Source: Ramicandelaber brevisporus
Lineage: Eukaryota > Kickxellomycota > Ramicandelaberales > Ramicandelaberaceae
DNA: 11,668 nucleotides
Assembly: GCA_025201865.1 (NCBI GenBank)
Contig: MU603174.1
Location: 2,328-13,995, forward strand
Reading direction: 5' to 3'
In this document: in pieces, positions 1 through 7,699 of the stretch
How the letters are laid out: every line of letters starts with the position of its first letter
Numbering within the stretch: the stretch's first letter is position 1
Notes under the pieces: generated by a model
What the model was told of the DNA's origin: nothing
The model's input: only the letters and a program-made list of their open reading frames with translations
The model's database searches: none
Position numbers and translations under genes: made by a program

Positions 1-2
1 TT

Positions 3-659
3 GCCCTTATCTTCTTGCTCCTGAGCAGCGTTTGCTTCTCGGCTGACGTGCCTCTCACTGGTGAAGGTTTGACGCTTCCATCAAATTTCCTTGATGAACA
101 CGATATTGTCATTGCCGCGATAGGTGGAGCTATCGACACTGACAGCGGGCCAATGATGAAAGTAGGTCGCGACAGCAAACTGAGCTATAGCAAAAAAGTC
201 AGTGGTGGTAAGGTTCATTTTGAAGGCGGCATCCAGTTCAGTAAAGGTGCCAAGAAACTCGCCGTCAATAACTTCTCCCTCGACATACGCACTGGCGTCC
301 TCACAGCTAAGGTTGGTGCACGCGCAGCGGTTAATATTGGCCATCTTGTCAATCCCCATTCAGCGGAGGCAAGCAAACATGAGGGTTCGACAAAGATGGA
401 AATCTCATTTGGCAAAGGATTGAACGTTGGCAGTGGATTTATTTCTACAATCAATAAGGATCTGGGTTCACATGTGGAAGTGGGTGATGAAGGTCAAAAT
501 GTCGAAGCGAGTGTCAAGGTCAGTATGGATTTGGTGCACGATTCAAAGTTAAACGATCTACTCATCGTAGCTCTCGGGCTAGACTCGGATATCGATATAA
601 GTTTGGGTGTAAAAGGTCTCTCAGACCTGGCTTTCGATGTGAATATCGATTTATTCTAA
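3..659 (+). CDS. Secreted protein of unknown function, 5' end cut by window
   Basis: An open frame enters from the left edge and ends at TAA 657-659, giving 218 visible residues. The first visible residues (ALIFLLLSSVCFSA) form the hydrophobic core and small-residue cleavage region of a signal peptide, with cleavage likely just before DVPLTG. The true ATG should therefore lie only a few codons outside the window. The mature part is about 200 residues, has no further membrane segment and lacks cysteines. It alternates short hydrophobic strands with Gly, Asn and Ser turns, which suggests an all-beta fold. Residues near 65-105 (nt ~200-330) follow a pattern resembling bacterial HtaA-type domains: Gly-x-Val-x-Phe-x-Gly-Gly-Ile-x-Phe, then Asn-x-x-Leu-Asp-Ile-x-Thr-Gly-x-Leu-Thr-Ala-x-Val. 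This resemblance is by eye only. It could equally be an unrelated lineage-specific beta-rich secreted protein. The gene is real with good confidence; its function is unknown. Confidence 0.75.
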   Translation, partial: ALIFLLLSSVCFSADVPLTGEGLTLPSNFLDEHDIVIAAIGGAIDTDSGPMMKVGRDSKLSYSKKVSGGKVHFEGGIQFSKGAKKLAVNNFSLDIRTGVLTAKVGARAAVNIGHLVNPHSAEASKHEGSTKMEISFGKGLNVGSGFISTINKDLGSHVEVGDEGQNVEASVKVSMDLVHDSKLNDLLIVALGLDSDIDISLGVKGLSDLAFDVNIDLF

Positions 660-844
660 TCTAAGCGTTTATCGATAGTGCGGCTTTGACTCGTCTGAAT
701 AATAATCCTAATTAAACAGTCTTCAACAATCTCTCTCATTCTAGAAGCCGGGGAAAGTTTACTGCGCATTGTATTATGCACATGACGGAGTTTGAGCTTG
801 GAGTGGTGCCTGTTCGTTTTTTTTTTACTTTTCTATTCTCCGCC
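660..844. other. Short intergenic spacer, secreted gene to F-box gene
   Basis: This 185-nt spacer lies between two genes on the same strand, so it must hold the 3' end of the first and the promoter and leader of the second. It contains AT-rich stretches near 698-717 and a T9 run near 818-826 just upstream of the chosen ATG. I see no RNA gene or repeat in it. Confidence 0.5.
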
Positions 845-2587
845 ATGCAACCACAGATCAAACGAGCTCGTCTAGATCCTGCTACTGTCGCTGCTGTCTG
901 CCAGCTGTTCCGACTGCCGCGCGAGCTGCTTGAGCTGGTGGCCGCATTCTTCTCGCGAAGCGAAGCTGTTCCCGTTCTGGTTGTGAACTCGACGCTCCAC
1001 GAGATCTTTGCTGAGCGCATCTGGCGTCGACTTGACACATACAAATGGAGCACACCAGTGGAGCCACTATCAAGATACGGGCATTTGGTGCGTCGCATAA
1101 GAATTACAGCATCGATCCCAGAGTCCTTTGACTTGGCCGCAGCATTGCCAAATGTTACTCATCTTTGGATTTCATTATCTCAACTTGCAGAAGTTGTCAA
1201 GATGTCTCAAGGGAAGTGCTTTGAGCGACTCAGCTGGCTGGGTACCTGGTTTGATTACCGCAATGTTTACGCGATTGACTATTCGAAAGAGATCGAACCT
1301 ACTGTCAACTGGATTGACAGCCGACTTGAGGCTGAAGCTGGATTGGAAACTGTGCAATGGGAACTAGCTGAAAGCGATGATGATGATATGGAGCTGTCGC
1401 GCAAAATTCTGTACCAACTTCAAAGTAATGGTAAATTGAGTCGGATTCATTTCAGCATTGATGACAATATGCTGGACTTTGGTGACACTGAAATTAGTGA
1501 TACTGAAAATGCCGACCTTGATGATCTTGAAAAAGCTAGTTTCAACAAAGCTATTCCTCATTGTTTGGTTGATTGGACAGTGAGAAGCGATACTTATAAT
1601 TGTGCTGCATATAGATTCGGCGAAATTCTGGATACCATACCTTCAGCTGAGCGCCAACAATTCCAGTTTCCAGCTTTAAAAAAGCTGGGAATAGGTACAT
1701 GCTGTGACTCTGGTAATATTGTGTATTCAGACTTCAACTTCGGAAAGTTGTTTCCATCAGTACGAGATTTGACATTAGAAACTAATCTCTCTAGTTGTAC
1801 TTATGGACGTGACGACAGCTTAAACACCATCCTTGTCCACCCTTGGCTATCAGTAAGAAAGCTCGATATTTGTGGCGAATTTATTGTCGAGGACATAGTA
1901 CCACATCTTTCAGCCTTGTCGAACGTTGAGGAGCTATTGTTGGATTGGGAGATTACTGGCTCGTATGATGGCTTGGAAATAGAGGTGGACAGCGGCGTGC
2001 TTGATCTATGTGAGCTTAACCGCGCATTGCCGAAATTGGTACGACTGAAGGCTAATAGACAGCATGTGGCATCGACTCCCCAGCAGCCACAACAACAACA
2101 GCAGCAGCAGCAGCAGCAGCAGTTCCGTTACCTCCGCTATGTTAGTTTCGAGCGACTAAGAATGACTTCGTCGGCAATTAGTGCACTTATTCGTGCTCCA
2201 CTGTTGACTGATATTTGTCTGAAGCACGTTGATTTTACATATGACGTTTTTGTTGGTTCCTCTGACGATGAAGAAGTCGAGGATGGCGAAGATGAAAATA
2301 AAGAAGAAGAAGAGGATGATGATGGTGATGTCGATGGTGAAGTTAATCACCAACAGGATTCGGCGTCCAAGCATGACTTTTTGACTGGCGTTACAAATCC
2401 TGCAGTTCGATCCATGTATATCCAAACATACTCGTTTCGTTGGATAACGAATTGTGAAGATTTTATCAGAGCAATGCTCAAGTGTTTTGTTAGACTGGGA
2501 GTATGCACCATTCAAAGTGGCGATAAAGAGGCGTTGACAAACCTTATTACGGAGTTCTCGAATGTTAAATTCAAACATATTAAATAA
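845..2587 (+). CDS. F-box-like protein with leucine-rich C-terminal region
   Basis: The protein has 580 residues if started at ATG 845. This start has G at -3, is followed at once by a basic KRAR patch (residues 6-9), and lies just before the domain. An in-frame ATG at 776 would add 23 residues (with FFFTFLF encoded by a poly-T run) that look like translated leader. Residues about 20-64 read like an F-box: LPRELLELV, a two-helix spacing, then NSTLHEIFAERIWRRL. F-box proteins bind Skp1 and bring substrates to SCF ubiquitin ligases. The rest has irregular leucine-rich segments such as LFPSVRDLTL, VRKLDIC, VEELLLDW and LPKLVRLKA, as in the substrate-binding half of fungal F-box/LRR proteins. Eleven glutamines lie at 416-426, and an acidic stretch of mainly Asp and Glu at about 474-501. 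The F-box call is by motif shape; the substrate is unknown. Codon use is AT-richer than in SKI2. Confidence 0.8.
   Translation: MQPQIKRARLDPATVAAVCQLFRLPRELLELVAAFFSRSEAVPVLVVNSTLHEIFAERIWRRLDTYKWSTPVEPLSRYGHLVRRIRITASIPESFDLAAALPNVTHLWISLSQLAEVVKMSQGKCFERLSWLGTWFDYRNVYAIDYSKEIEPTVNWIDSRLEAEAGLETVQWELAESDDDDMELSRKILYQLQSNGKLSRIHFSIDDNMLDFGDTEISDTENADLDDLEKASFNKAIPHCLVDWTVRSDTYNCAAYRFGEILDTIPSAERQQFQFPALKKLGIGTCCDSGNIVYSDFNFGKLFPSVRDLTLETNLSSCTYGRDDSLNTILVHPWLSVRKLDICGEFIVEDIVPHLSALSNVEELLLDWEITGSYDGLEIEVDSGVLDLCELNRALPKLVRLKANRQHVASTPQQPQQQQQQQQQQQFRYLRYVSFERLRMTSSAISALIRAPLLTDICLKHVDFTYDVFVGSSDDEEVEDGEDENKEEEEDDDGDVDGEVNHQQDSASKHDFLTGVTNPAVRSMYIQTYSFRWITNCEDFIRAMLKCFVRLGVCTIQSGDKEALTNLITEFSNVKFKHIK
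2090..2122 (+). repeat. CAA/CAG triplet run (11 Gln) in the F-box-like gene
   Basis: Three CAA codons followed by eight CAG codons encode 11 consecutive glutamines, preceded by Gln-Gln-Pro. The pure CAG part starts at 2099. The tract sits between two leucine-rich segments, so it is probably a disordered loop. Confidence 0.95.
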
Positions 2588-2588
2588 A
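2583..2588 (+). terminator. Possible polyadenylation signal overlapping the stop codon
   Basis: A canonical AATAAA hexamer overlaps the TAA stop of the F-box-like gene, followed by an AT-rich stretch with a T run near 2594-2601. Fungal polyadenylation signals are loose, so this is only a candidate. Confidence 0.3.
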
Positions 2589-2985
2589 TTTATCTTTTTT
2601 TGGTAATCTTCGAACGTTAACCGCCAACGCTCGGAAGGTTTCTTTTAATCTACAGCTCATATTGGTGAGTCTACCAATTACGCACAGATCGGCCAGCAAT
2701 GACCTTCAAAGATATGTTCAAAAGTAGCTGGTAGTAGTATAAAACACTTCATTATGTTAGAGTTGTCAACACTAGCATGATGTTGGCAACGATGATGGAA
2801 AGGAAAGAAGATTGATTAAAAGGATTGAAAGATATAACGAAGGTTCGCTAAGGATAACAAGTTTATGATAGAGTTTAGCTCAGCTCACTTTCAGCAACTC
2901 GAGGGTCTGAGACTCTCGATTTACAACAAACTGATCGACATTCATGCTCCATGGACTCTCATTATGCACTGGCTGGGCGACAAAA

Positions 2986-3126
2986 ATGGCCGAAATAGAA
3001 AGTCGCATACAAGGCGAGATCAGCACTCGCCCTGCAGATCAATTTGTGAAGTTATTCACCGATCGACACATGTTGCGGACCAGTAGAACCGCAGAGACCA
3101 GGCGCAAGTCCATCATCAGCGGGTGA
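2986..3126 (+). CDS. Candidate small ORF, 46 residues, unknown
   Basis: ATG 2986 has a strong context (A at -3, G at +4) and opens 46 codons ending in TGA 3124-3126. The product starts MAEIESRIQGEIS and is charged and helix-prone, with a basic end. Nothing in it is recognisable. It may be a short real protein, a decayed exon or chance. I list it because composition and start context look better than for the other small frames here. Confidence 0.2.
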   Translation: MAEIESRIQGEISTRPADQFVKLFTDRHMLRTSRTAETRRKSIISG

Positions 3127-3345
3127 GAGTCAATGCTAATGAGAAAACAACGATATTGTATTTCAAGCGATTATTTTTCGCCTCCACGAGCGCCATCAAA
3201 GGAAAATCGTGATGGTGGTTTGAGTTTGCTCAATTTTTATCCCTCATTTGTCTACAAGAGAGAGGAAAGAAAGTTGGGCGCAGTGGCTGTACCCCGAAAA
3301 GGTCACCCGTCTGTGTTGCTAAGAACAAAATACATGCTTTTAATA

Positions 3346-3412
3346 GGGAGGCCGTTATTGCACGGACAGTTAAACCGGACCAGCAAAATTGCCCGTGCAA
3401 TAACCCCCTCCC
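3346..3412. repeat. 67-nt imperfect palindrome with 20-bp arms
   Basis: The arms 3346-3365 and 3393-3412 are reverse complements at 18 of 20 positions, and the two mismatches are adjacent (CC in the left arm against CC opposite it). The 27-nt centre keeps partial self-complementarity, so the whole element folds about position 3379. The core of each arm is GTTATTGCACGG on one strand. I see no clear target-site duplication at the borders. It may be a foldback or MITE remnant, or a transcript 3'-end hairpin between the two convergent genes. Confidence 0.75.
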
Positions 3413-3557
3413 AGCGAAAATAAAGAAATAAACTAAAAGTGACTTAGATAAGAATGTAGGTGTAGACGCAAGCATCGGTAATGATGATATCGTAATCTGC
3501 ATAGTCTCAAGTGAGGATATAGACATTATCAATGATGGTGCCGATACTAGTGTAGGA

Positions 3558-3560
3558 TTA
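3558..3560. other. Tail-to-tail overlap point of two open frames
   Basis: The stop codon of the minus-strand Cys-rich gene (TTA on the + strand) is also the last sense codon of the short plus-strand open frame that stops at TAG 3561-3563. The overlap is seen directly, but the plus-strand frame may not be a gene. Confidence 0.4.
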
Positions 3561-4328
3561 TAGGACGGTGCTCCCACCGCAAGCTGGCGGATCTATAACG
3601 ATGCAACGGGCCAAGACGCCTAAGTTGACTTCACAGGTGCAACCAGCAGCGCACGGTGCGAGCTGGGCGGCGCGTGCAGCTATGAATCCCCAGCCAGGAG
3701 CAGCATAGTTGCCTAGAGCCTGTGCCAAGACTGACATGTCGGCATGCGCACCACACGGCGCAACAGCGTCATGCTCCTGTGCCCATCCTAAACAATTGGT
3801 GGCGACACGACGTGCATAGTCTTCGAGTTCAGCACGTGTGCTTACGCTGATGACTGTAGCACCAGGTGCTTCTTTTGCAGCCTTCAACTCGGCTGCAGCT
3901 TTGAGCTCCGGACCTACATGAAGCACGAACCCTTCGATGGTGGCCCAATGCTCCCAGCAGGTGGCGCGCAGTGGCGCGTGCTCTTGCGTGGCCATGCCTG
4001 GCAAGTCGTTCCCACACTGCAGTAGCCTCTCCTGGTGGTGAGCAGCGGTCGCGGCTTCACCAGCAGCGGCTCTAGCGTACCCCACGGCCTCTGGTGCGCC
4101 GAGGTTGCGCAAGGCAAGATCGTTGAGGTTCCGAGTGTTGAGGCCCGCCAAGCGGGCGGCTTCGACGCGGTCGCGATGGTTCAAATTTGGTGAGCCCTGA
4201 GGATAATAGACACCATAGCACTGTGAGCAATAGCACCCTCGGGCGTGACCGTAGGGGTTCGGTTCGGCGACATCAAAAGTTAGAACAGCTCGGCCATAGA
4301 CGTCAACTTGATAAGCTTCATCGGCCAT
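3558..4328 (-). CDS. Cys- and Ala-rich protein of unknown function
   Basis: The protein has 256 residues, from ATG 4328 to TAA at 3560-3558. The frame extends 12 codons further upstream only to a TTG, so MADEAYQ is the natural start. The bases just before it end in CAG, so an upstream non-coding exon spliced next to the ATG is possible. Twelve cysteines are spread along the chain: C32, C34 and C37 in the cluster GCYCSQC, then 105, 124, 179, 192, and 226, 230, 232, 242, 250 near the end. The two cysteine clusters could bind a metal or form disulfides. No signal peptide or membrane segment is visible, which argues against a classical secreted Cys-rich effector. The middle is Ala-rich and helical (for example 145-153 and 165-180). 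The frame is GC-rich within AT-richer flanks, which supports real coding. I do not recognise the family. Confidence 0.6.
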   Translation of the reverse strand: MADEAYQVDVYGRAVLTFDVAEPNPYGHARGCYCSQCYGVYYPQGSPNLNHRDRVEAARLAGLNTRNLNDLALRNLGAPEAVGYARAAAGEAATAAHHQERLLQCGNDLPGMATQEHAPLRATCWEHWATIEGFVLHVGPELKAAAELKAAKEAPGATVISVSTRAELEDYARRVATNCLGWAQEHDAVAPCGAHADMSVLAQALGNYAAPGWGFIAARAAQLAPCAAGCTCEVNLGVLARCIVIDPPACGGSTVL

Positions 4329-4853
4329 CTGCAACGAGTTCAAGTCTGTGCTGTTTCGGGCCAATGAGACTGGCAGAAGATGTGCACAACCAAGTACGGC
4401 TGTTGGTTATTACCTTAGATTATACTATTCCTTGTGGGAGATGTACAGTGTAGTGATGTCCAGTTTCAAGCGAAGATGCTGAACGAAAGGCTCTAGTAGA
4501 AAGGTTTGAAAAGCGTCAGTGAGATTGCGAAGGATGAATCGGGAACATGCAGCTCAATAGTGCAGTTGTACAGAATAGTGCTGGCTTGCAGATAGTGAAA
4601 GAGCCAAAGTGACTGAGCACAAAACCTGCACACTGCATACAAAGAAAATAGTGAACAGCCCAAAGCAGCCACAACAACCAAACCAATTCAACGACATCGA
4701 GTGAAGAGACATCATCACACTCGATAGATGTTTCAGCAGCCACGCTCCAGCAACACTCATTATCGAGACCCTCTGACAAATCTACCGCGTTCGCAGCAAG
4801 ACCACATCAGTTTGTGACCCTAAAACCACTGCTAGCAACAAGGCTTTTACTCC

Positions 4854-4871
4854 TTTTTTTTAAAAAAAAAA
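4854..4871. promoter_or_regulatory. Poly(dT)-poly(dA) tract, possible nucleosome-free promoter element
   Basis: Eight T are followed directly by ten A, making a perfect T8A8 palindrome. Such tracts disfavour nucleosomes in fungal promoters, and this one lies inside a divergent intergenic region. A regulatory role is inferred from type and position only. Confidence 0.3.
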
Positions 4872-4888
4872 GACATTCCATCCATTCA

Positions 4889-5224
4889 ATGCATCACGAC
4901 AAAACACATACATCGCAGCAGCAACAGTCATATACTTGTTACACATTCTACACTCAAGCAAGGTTCGCTCAACGTTGCAGTATTGCGTGGTCAGCCATAT
5001 CAACAGACGCCATCTTCGCGCCAGTAACAGTACCCTTTTCAGTCAATCCGCTTCCAGCATATCCTTTTGCGCCTCAAGTGTGTCCGGCTGCTCGTGTCCA
5101 GCATCCGTCGATTAGCTCAACAGGCCGGTTAATTGCCAAGCTCCATGTTAGCTATGCTCTTGATGCTTTCCCGAGTCGGGCGAGAGAGCGGATATCGGCG
5201 TTATTGTCGACCCATCTGGTGTGA
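4889..5224 (+). CDS. Doubtful ORF, 111 residues, unknown
   Basis: The first ATG in a 189-codon open frame is at 4889 and the stop is TGA 5222-5224. The product has a Gln run (SQQQQ) and a Pro-rich middle but no recognisable domain. Codon third positions show no GC bias, unlike the neighbouring hydrolase and SKI2. The part of the frame upstream of the ATG reads through the T8A10 tract, which looks non-coding. It may be a leader or spacer that is open by chance, and I would not annotate it as a gene without transcript evidence. Confidence 0.15.
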   Translation: MHHDKTHTSQQQQSYTCYTFYTQARFAQRCSIAWSAISTDAIFAPVTVPFSVNPLPAYPFAPQVCPAARVQHPSISSTGRLIAKLHVSYALDAFPSRARERISALLSTHLV

Positions 5225-5538
5225 CATTGGACAGCTAGCTGGAATGGATTGAGCTCCTGGCGGGTGCATGGAGCTAGCCAGTTGATGGCGAGTGTGTTTG
5301 TGTTTGCAGATGAGAAGCTGCGAGAGTGGCGGCGAATATTGTTTGCAGGTTTGCTGTGTTATTCCTTGACAAGTTGCAATTACACTTTGAATCCCCGTCT
5401 TCCCACCCTCTCCTGTATTCCCAGTCTCTTTCACAGCAGCGGCAGCTGTACTCCTAATCAGGCAGTACCTATACCTTGCTCTCGTCGTTCGCCGCTATGG
5501 CTCTAGCTCTGCTTGTAGGCCACAAAAGATACACAGTC

Positions 5539-5592
5539 TTTCGTCCTCTAGCCAACCTTTTCTTTTCTCCCTTCACTTTTTCACTTTTACTC
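5539..5592 (+). promoter_or_regulatory. Pyrimidine-rich tract upstream of the hydrolase
   Basis: A strongly CT-rich run on the coding strand ends about 17 nt before the hydrolase ATG. CT-rich blocks next to transcription start sites are common in fungal genes, so this is a likely core promoter or 5' leader. No clear TATA box is placed with confidence. Confidence 0.35.
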
Positions 5593-5609
5593 TGAAAGCT
5601 TGCGTCGAG

Positions 5610-6596
5610 ATGCAGACAACGACTTCAACAAGACTGCTTATTCCAGCTCAAGGCTTCTCGCTGGCCGCCAAGTTCACCGAAGCTTCCCCGAACGCTTCGA
5701 GCGGACCTGCCGACGTGATTGTGCTGGCACATGGCTTCACCGATACGCTCAACACGCCGACCTTGGGCTTTCACAAGCACATTCCCGGCTATGCCGCCGT
5801 GGTGTTCGACTTTCGCGGAAACGGCGAGAGTGGTGCACTGCCAGACGACGGATACCGCTATCCCTCTGACCCAACGCAGTCGCTGCCGCGTGCTGGCCGC
5901 ACTCGAATCGGAAACTACGAAGAAGAAGCTGAGGACGTGGACACGGTCGTGGAGTATGTCCGAACGGTGATGAAGCGCAATGTCAAATGCGTACTCGGCT
6001 ACTCCAAAGGCGCATCGTCGGTGGCGCTGTATGCCGCGAAGAAAGGCAGCGATGCACCTCCGTATGTCATTGCGCTAGCCGGCAGATTCATACTGACCAG
6101 GCTGTCGTCCGGCGACACAAAGAGAGCAAAGCAACATGGGACAGTCAGCGGTGGACCACCAGTTAGCTACCGCACGCCTCTCACAGACCGCTATCAGCCG
6201 AGGTCAATGGACATCAGGCAGAATGTGGATGCTGTATTCACGCAGTTCAAAGATGACCGCGAGTTGTTTGTCTTGACTCACGAGGACCTTCTGGAGCGCT
6301 TTGCAGTGGACATGGATGACATTTGCGCGAAGATCAACACAAAGATGGTCAGGCTTCTTGTGATCCACGGCGATGCCGACCAGATTATTCCGGTTGAGGA
6401 CGCACAAAGCTACCGCGACGCTATCGCCAAGAACGCACAGGCGAGCGGCGGACACATGCCGCAGCTGCACATCATGCCAGGTGCCGACCACAGCTTCGTG
6501 AAGGAGGGGAACCAGAGCCACCTTGCTCAGGTGGTTGCTGCGTTCTGCGGAAACAAGCCTCTTCCATCTTCGATTAAGACCTCGTCAAACCTGTAG
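5610..6596 (+). CDS. Alpha/beta hydrolase (serine hydrolase fold, S33-like)
   Basis: The protein has 328 residues, apparently complete and intronless. The ATG has G at -3 and follows a pyrimidine-rich leader. All core features of the fold are in order: the oxyanion-hole region AHGF (40-43), the turn DFRGNGESG (67-75), and the nucleophile elbow GYSKGAS (130-136) with Ser132. Then come the acid in HGDADQIIP (253-261), most likely Asp257, and the catalytic His294 in GADHSF. The triad is complete, so the protein should be an active esterase, lipase, peptidase or thioesterase; the substrate cannot be read from sequence. There is no signal peptide or membrane segment, so it is probably cytosolic. 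The chain ends in Ser-Asn-Leu, a weak variant of the peroxisomal PTS1 signal. A likely lid region rich in Lys, Pro and Tyr lies between strand 6 and the acid (about 160-240). Confidence 0.92.
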   Translation: MQTTTSTRLLIPAQGFSLAAKFTEASPNASSGPADVIVLAHGFTDTLNTPTLGFHKHIPGYAAVVFDFRGNGESGALPDDGYRYPSDPTQSLPRAGRTRIGNYEEEAEDVDTVVEYVRTVMKRNVKCVLGYSKGASSVALYAAKKGSDAPPYVIALAGRFILTRLSSGDTKRAKQHGTVSGGPPVSYRTPLTDRYQPRSMDIRQNVDAVFTQFKDDRELFVLTHEDLLERFAVDMDDICAKINTKMVRLLVIHGDADQIIPVEDAQSYRDAIAKNAQASGGHMPQLHIMPGADHSFVKEGNQSHLAQVVAAFCGNKPLPSSIKTSSNL

Positions 6597-6742
6597 AACC
6601 ACACTGCTAAGTTTTAAAAGGAGAAAAGCCTGTAGTGCTGGTTGTGAACAACATCCGTGTACGTCTGCAGACTGCTATTTGAGAACGACAGCGAAGGTTG
6701 GGGATAGTGAGTAGATGCAAGACCTGTCATGCATCGAGCAGC

Positions 6743-6998
6743 GATAAACTCTGTAGCTGTGCAAGTGTATAACTGAATAGCTGCTTAGATGTGTAACTAT
6801 ATAAGTGTATGACTGCGTATCCGTCTAACCATATGAGCGTGTAAGTGTATACCTACATAGCATATCTACATACACGTAAAGCTCCGTAATTGCATCGCTG
6901 TATCCCTGACAAAACACTGTATAGCTCCGTAATCATACAGCGACATAGCGACGTAGCTGTATACCTGCATAACCATCTGGCCGTACATCTAGATACTC
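6743..6998. repeat. Degenerate 8-bp tandem repeat, about 31 units
   Basis: Reading in 8-nt steps from 6743, almost every unit fits GTRTARCT, with T at position 4, A at 5 and often CT at 7-8. Examples are GTATAACT (6767), GTGTAACT (6791), GTGTAAGT (6839), GTATACCT (6847 and 6959), CCGTAATT (6884) and ACGTAGCT (6951). The phase slips by five extra bases near 6879-6883 and by three near 6916-6918. Together these add one full period, so units on both sides share the same register. An 8-nt period is incompatible with coding. Function is unknown; candidates are an old minisatellite or telomere-like array, or a binding-site array in the SKI2 promoter. Confidence 0.8.
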
Positions 6999-7086
6999 TG
7001 TCTTGTTTGGTCCACATTCGTTTCACTCGGCATCAGCACCTGCGTATATGCACCTGGATGCAGCGAGACTTGGTTCGCCACAGCGG

Positions 7087-7094
7087 TAAATAAA
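7087..7094 (+). promoter_or_regulatory. Possible TATA-like element of SKI2
   Basis: A TAAATAAA stretch lies 87-94 nt upstream of the SKI2 ATG, at a plausible distance for a fungal TATA-like element with a short leader. The call rests on sequence similarity and position only. Confidence 0.25.
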
Positions 7095-7180
7095 CACATG
7101 CAGGCTGCCCAGTTCCGCACCGTTTCCCAGCCATCCCAAGCCAGCACTTGCAAATCTATTCCACAAAAGCGCCAGCAACG

Positions 7181-7663
7181 ATGAACACCGGCAACGCGCT
7201 CCTCGATGAGCTCGCCGCGCTGTCCAGCAGCGAGCAGGCAGGCAGCCCTCTGGCAGCCCCGAGCGACCTGATCTTCCGCCTCGGCGCTGCAGGTGGCGAC
7301 GCAGCGACGCTGCTTCCAGCGCTGTCCGGATCAGAGCGGCGCGCGCATCCGCCAACCGCCAATACCGCCGCATTGTCGACGCGCACTCTAGCGACCGTGC
7401 ATGCCGAGCTGGAGCAGCAGCATCTGCAGCTCAAGCCTGCGTTTCCACGCGAGTGGCTTCCTCGCATCCAGCAGCAGCAGCAGAAGCAGAGCCAGCAGCA
7501 ACAGAGCCAGCAGCAGAAGCACCAGCAGCAACGGCTCGCTGACCGTGCACAACCGCAGACTCAGTCTCTGGCCAGCGACATTCTAGACCTGGTGAGCTTC
7601 GACCTGCTTGGCTCAGCTGCGCACGAAGGGCGAGTGGGCGGCCGCAGCACTGGGCGAAGCACG

Positions 7664-7699
<36 letters not shown>

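Larger units (their letters stand above)
2588..3557. other. 970-nt intergenic region without a convincing gene
   Basis: This stretch lies between two convergent genes, so it needs only to hold two 3' ends. It contains a 46-codon ORF (2986-3126), a 96-codon ORF starting at 3133 that runs through the palindrome and looks non-coding, the palindrome itself (3346-3412), and a 43-codon open frame without a Met (3432-3560). No tRNA B-box or rRNA-like sequence is evident. Confidence 0.55.
4329..5609. other. 1.28-kb divergent intergenic region
   Basis: This stretch separates the minus-strand Cys-rich gene from the plus-strand hydrolase, so it should carry both promoters. It contains a T8A10 tract (4854-4871), one 189-codon stop-to-stop frame (4655-5221) with weak coding character, and a CT-rich run just upstream of the hydrolase. 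I see no RNA gene or mobile element. Confidence 0.55.
6597..7180. other. 584-nt intergenic region between hydrolase and SKI2
   Basis: The genes on either side are co-directional, so this holds the hydrolase 3' end and the SKI2 promoter. Nearly half of it is the degenerate 8-bp tandem repeat (6743-6998). The last 180 nt up to the SKI2 ATG are GC-richer and pyrimidine-rich, as expected for a promoter and leader. No coding frame of note is present. Confidence 0.6.

Noticed and set aside
776-844. Upstream in-frame start of the F-box-like gene
   Set aside because: The extra 23 residues include a Phe-rich stretch from a poly-T run. The ATG at 845 has the better context and lies just before the basic patch and F-box.
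3279-3309. CAGTGGC-type sequence resembling a DNA transposon end
   Set aside because: I found no matching inverted copy in the window, no target duplication and no transposase frame.
3133-3423. Plus-strand ORF of 96 codons upstream of the Cys-rich gene's 3' end
   Set aside because: It runs through the palindrome, its end is translated from the repeat arms, and no domain is visible.
2588-7180. tRNA or other structured RNA genes in the intergenic regions
   Set aside because: No B-box of the GGTTCGANNCC type with a plausible A-box and acceptor stem was seen.
7469-7699. CRISPR-like or phage-type repeat array
   Set aside because: The repeats are in-frame amino-acid codons inside a eukaryotic gene, with no spacers.
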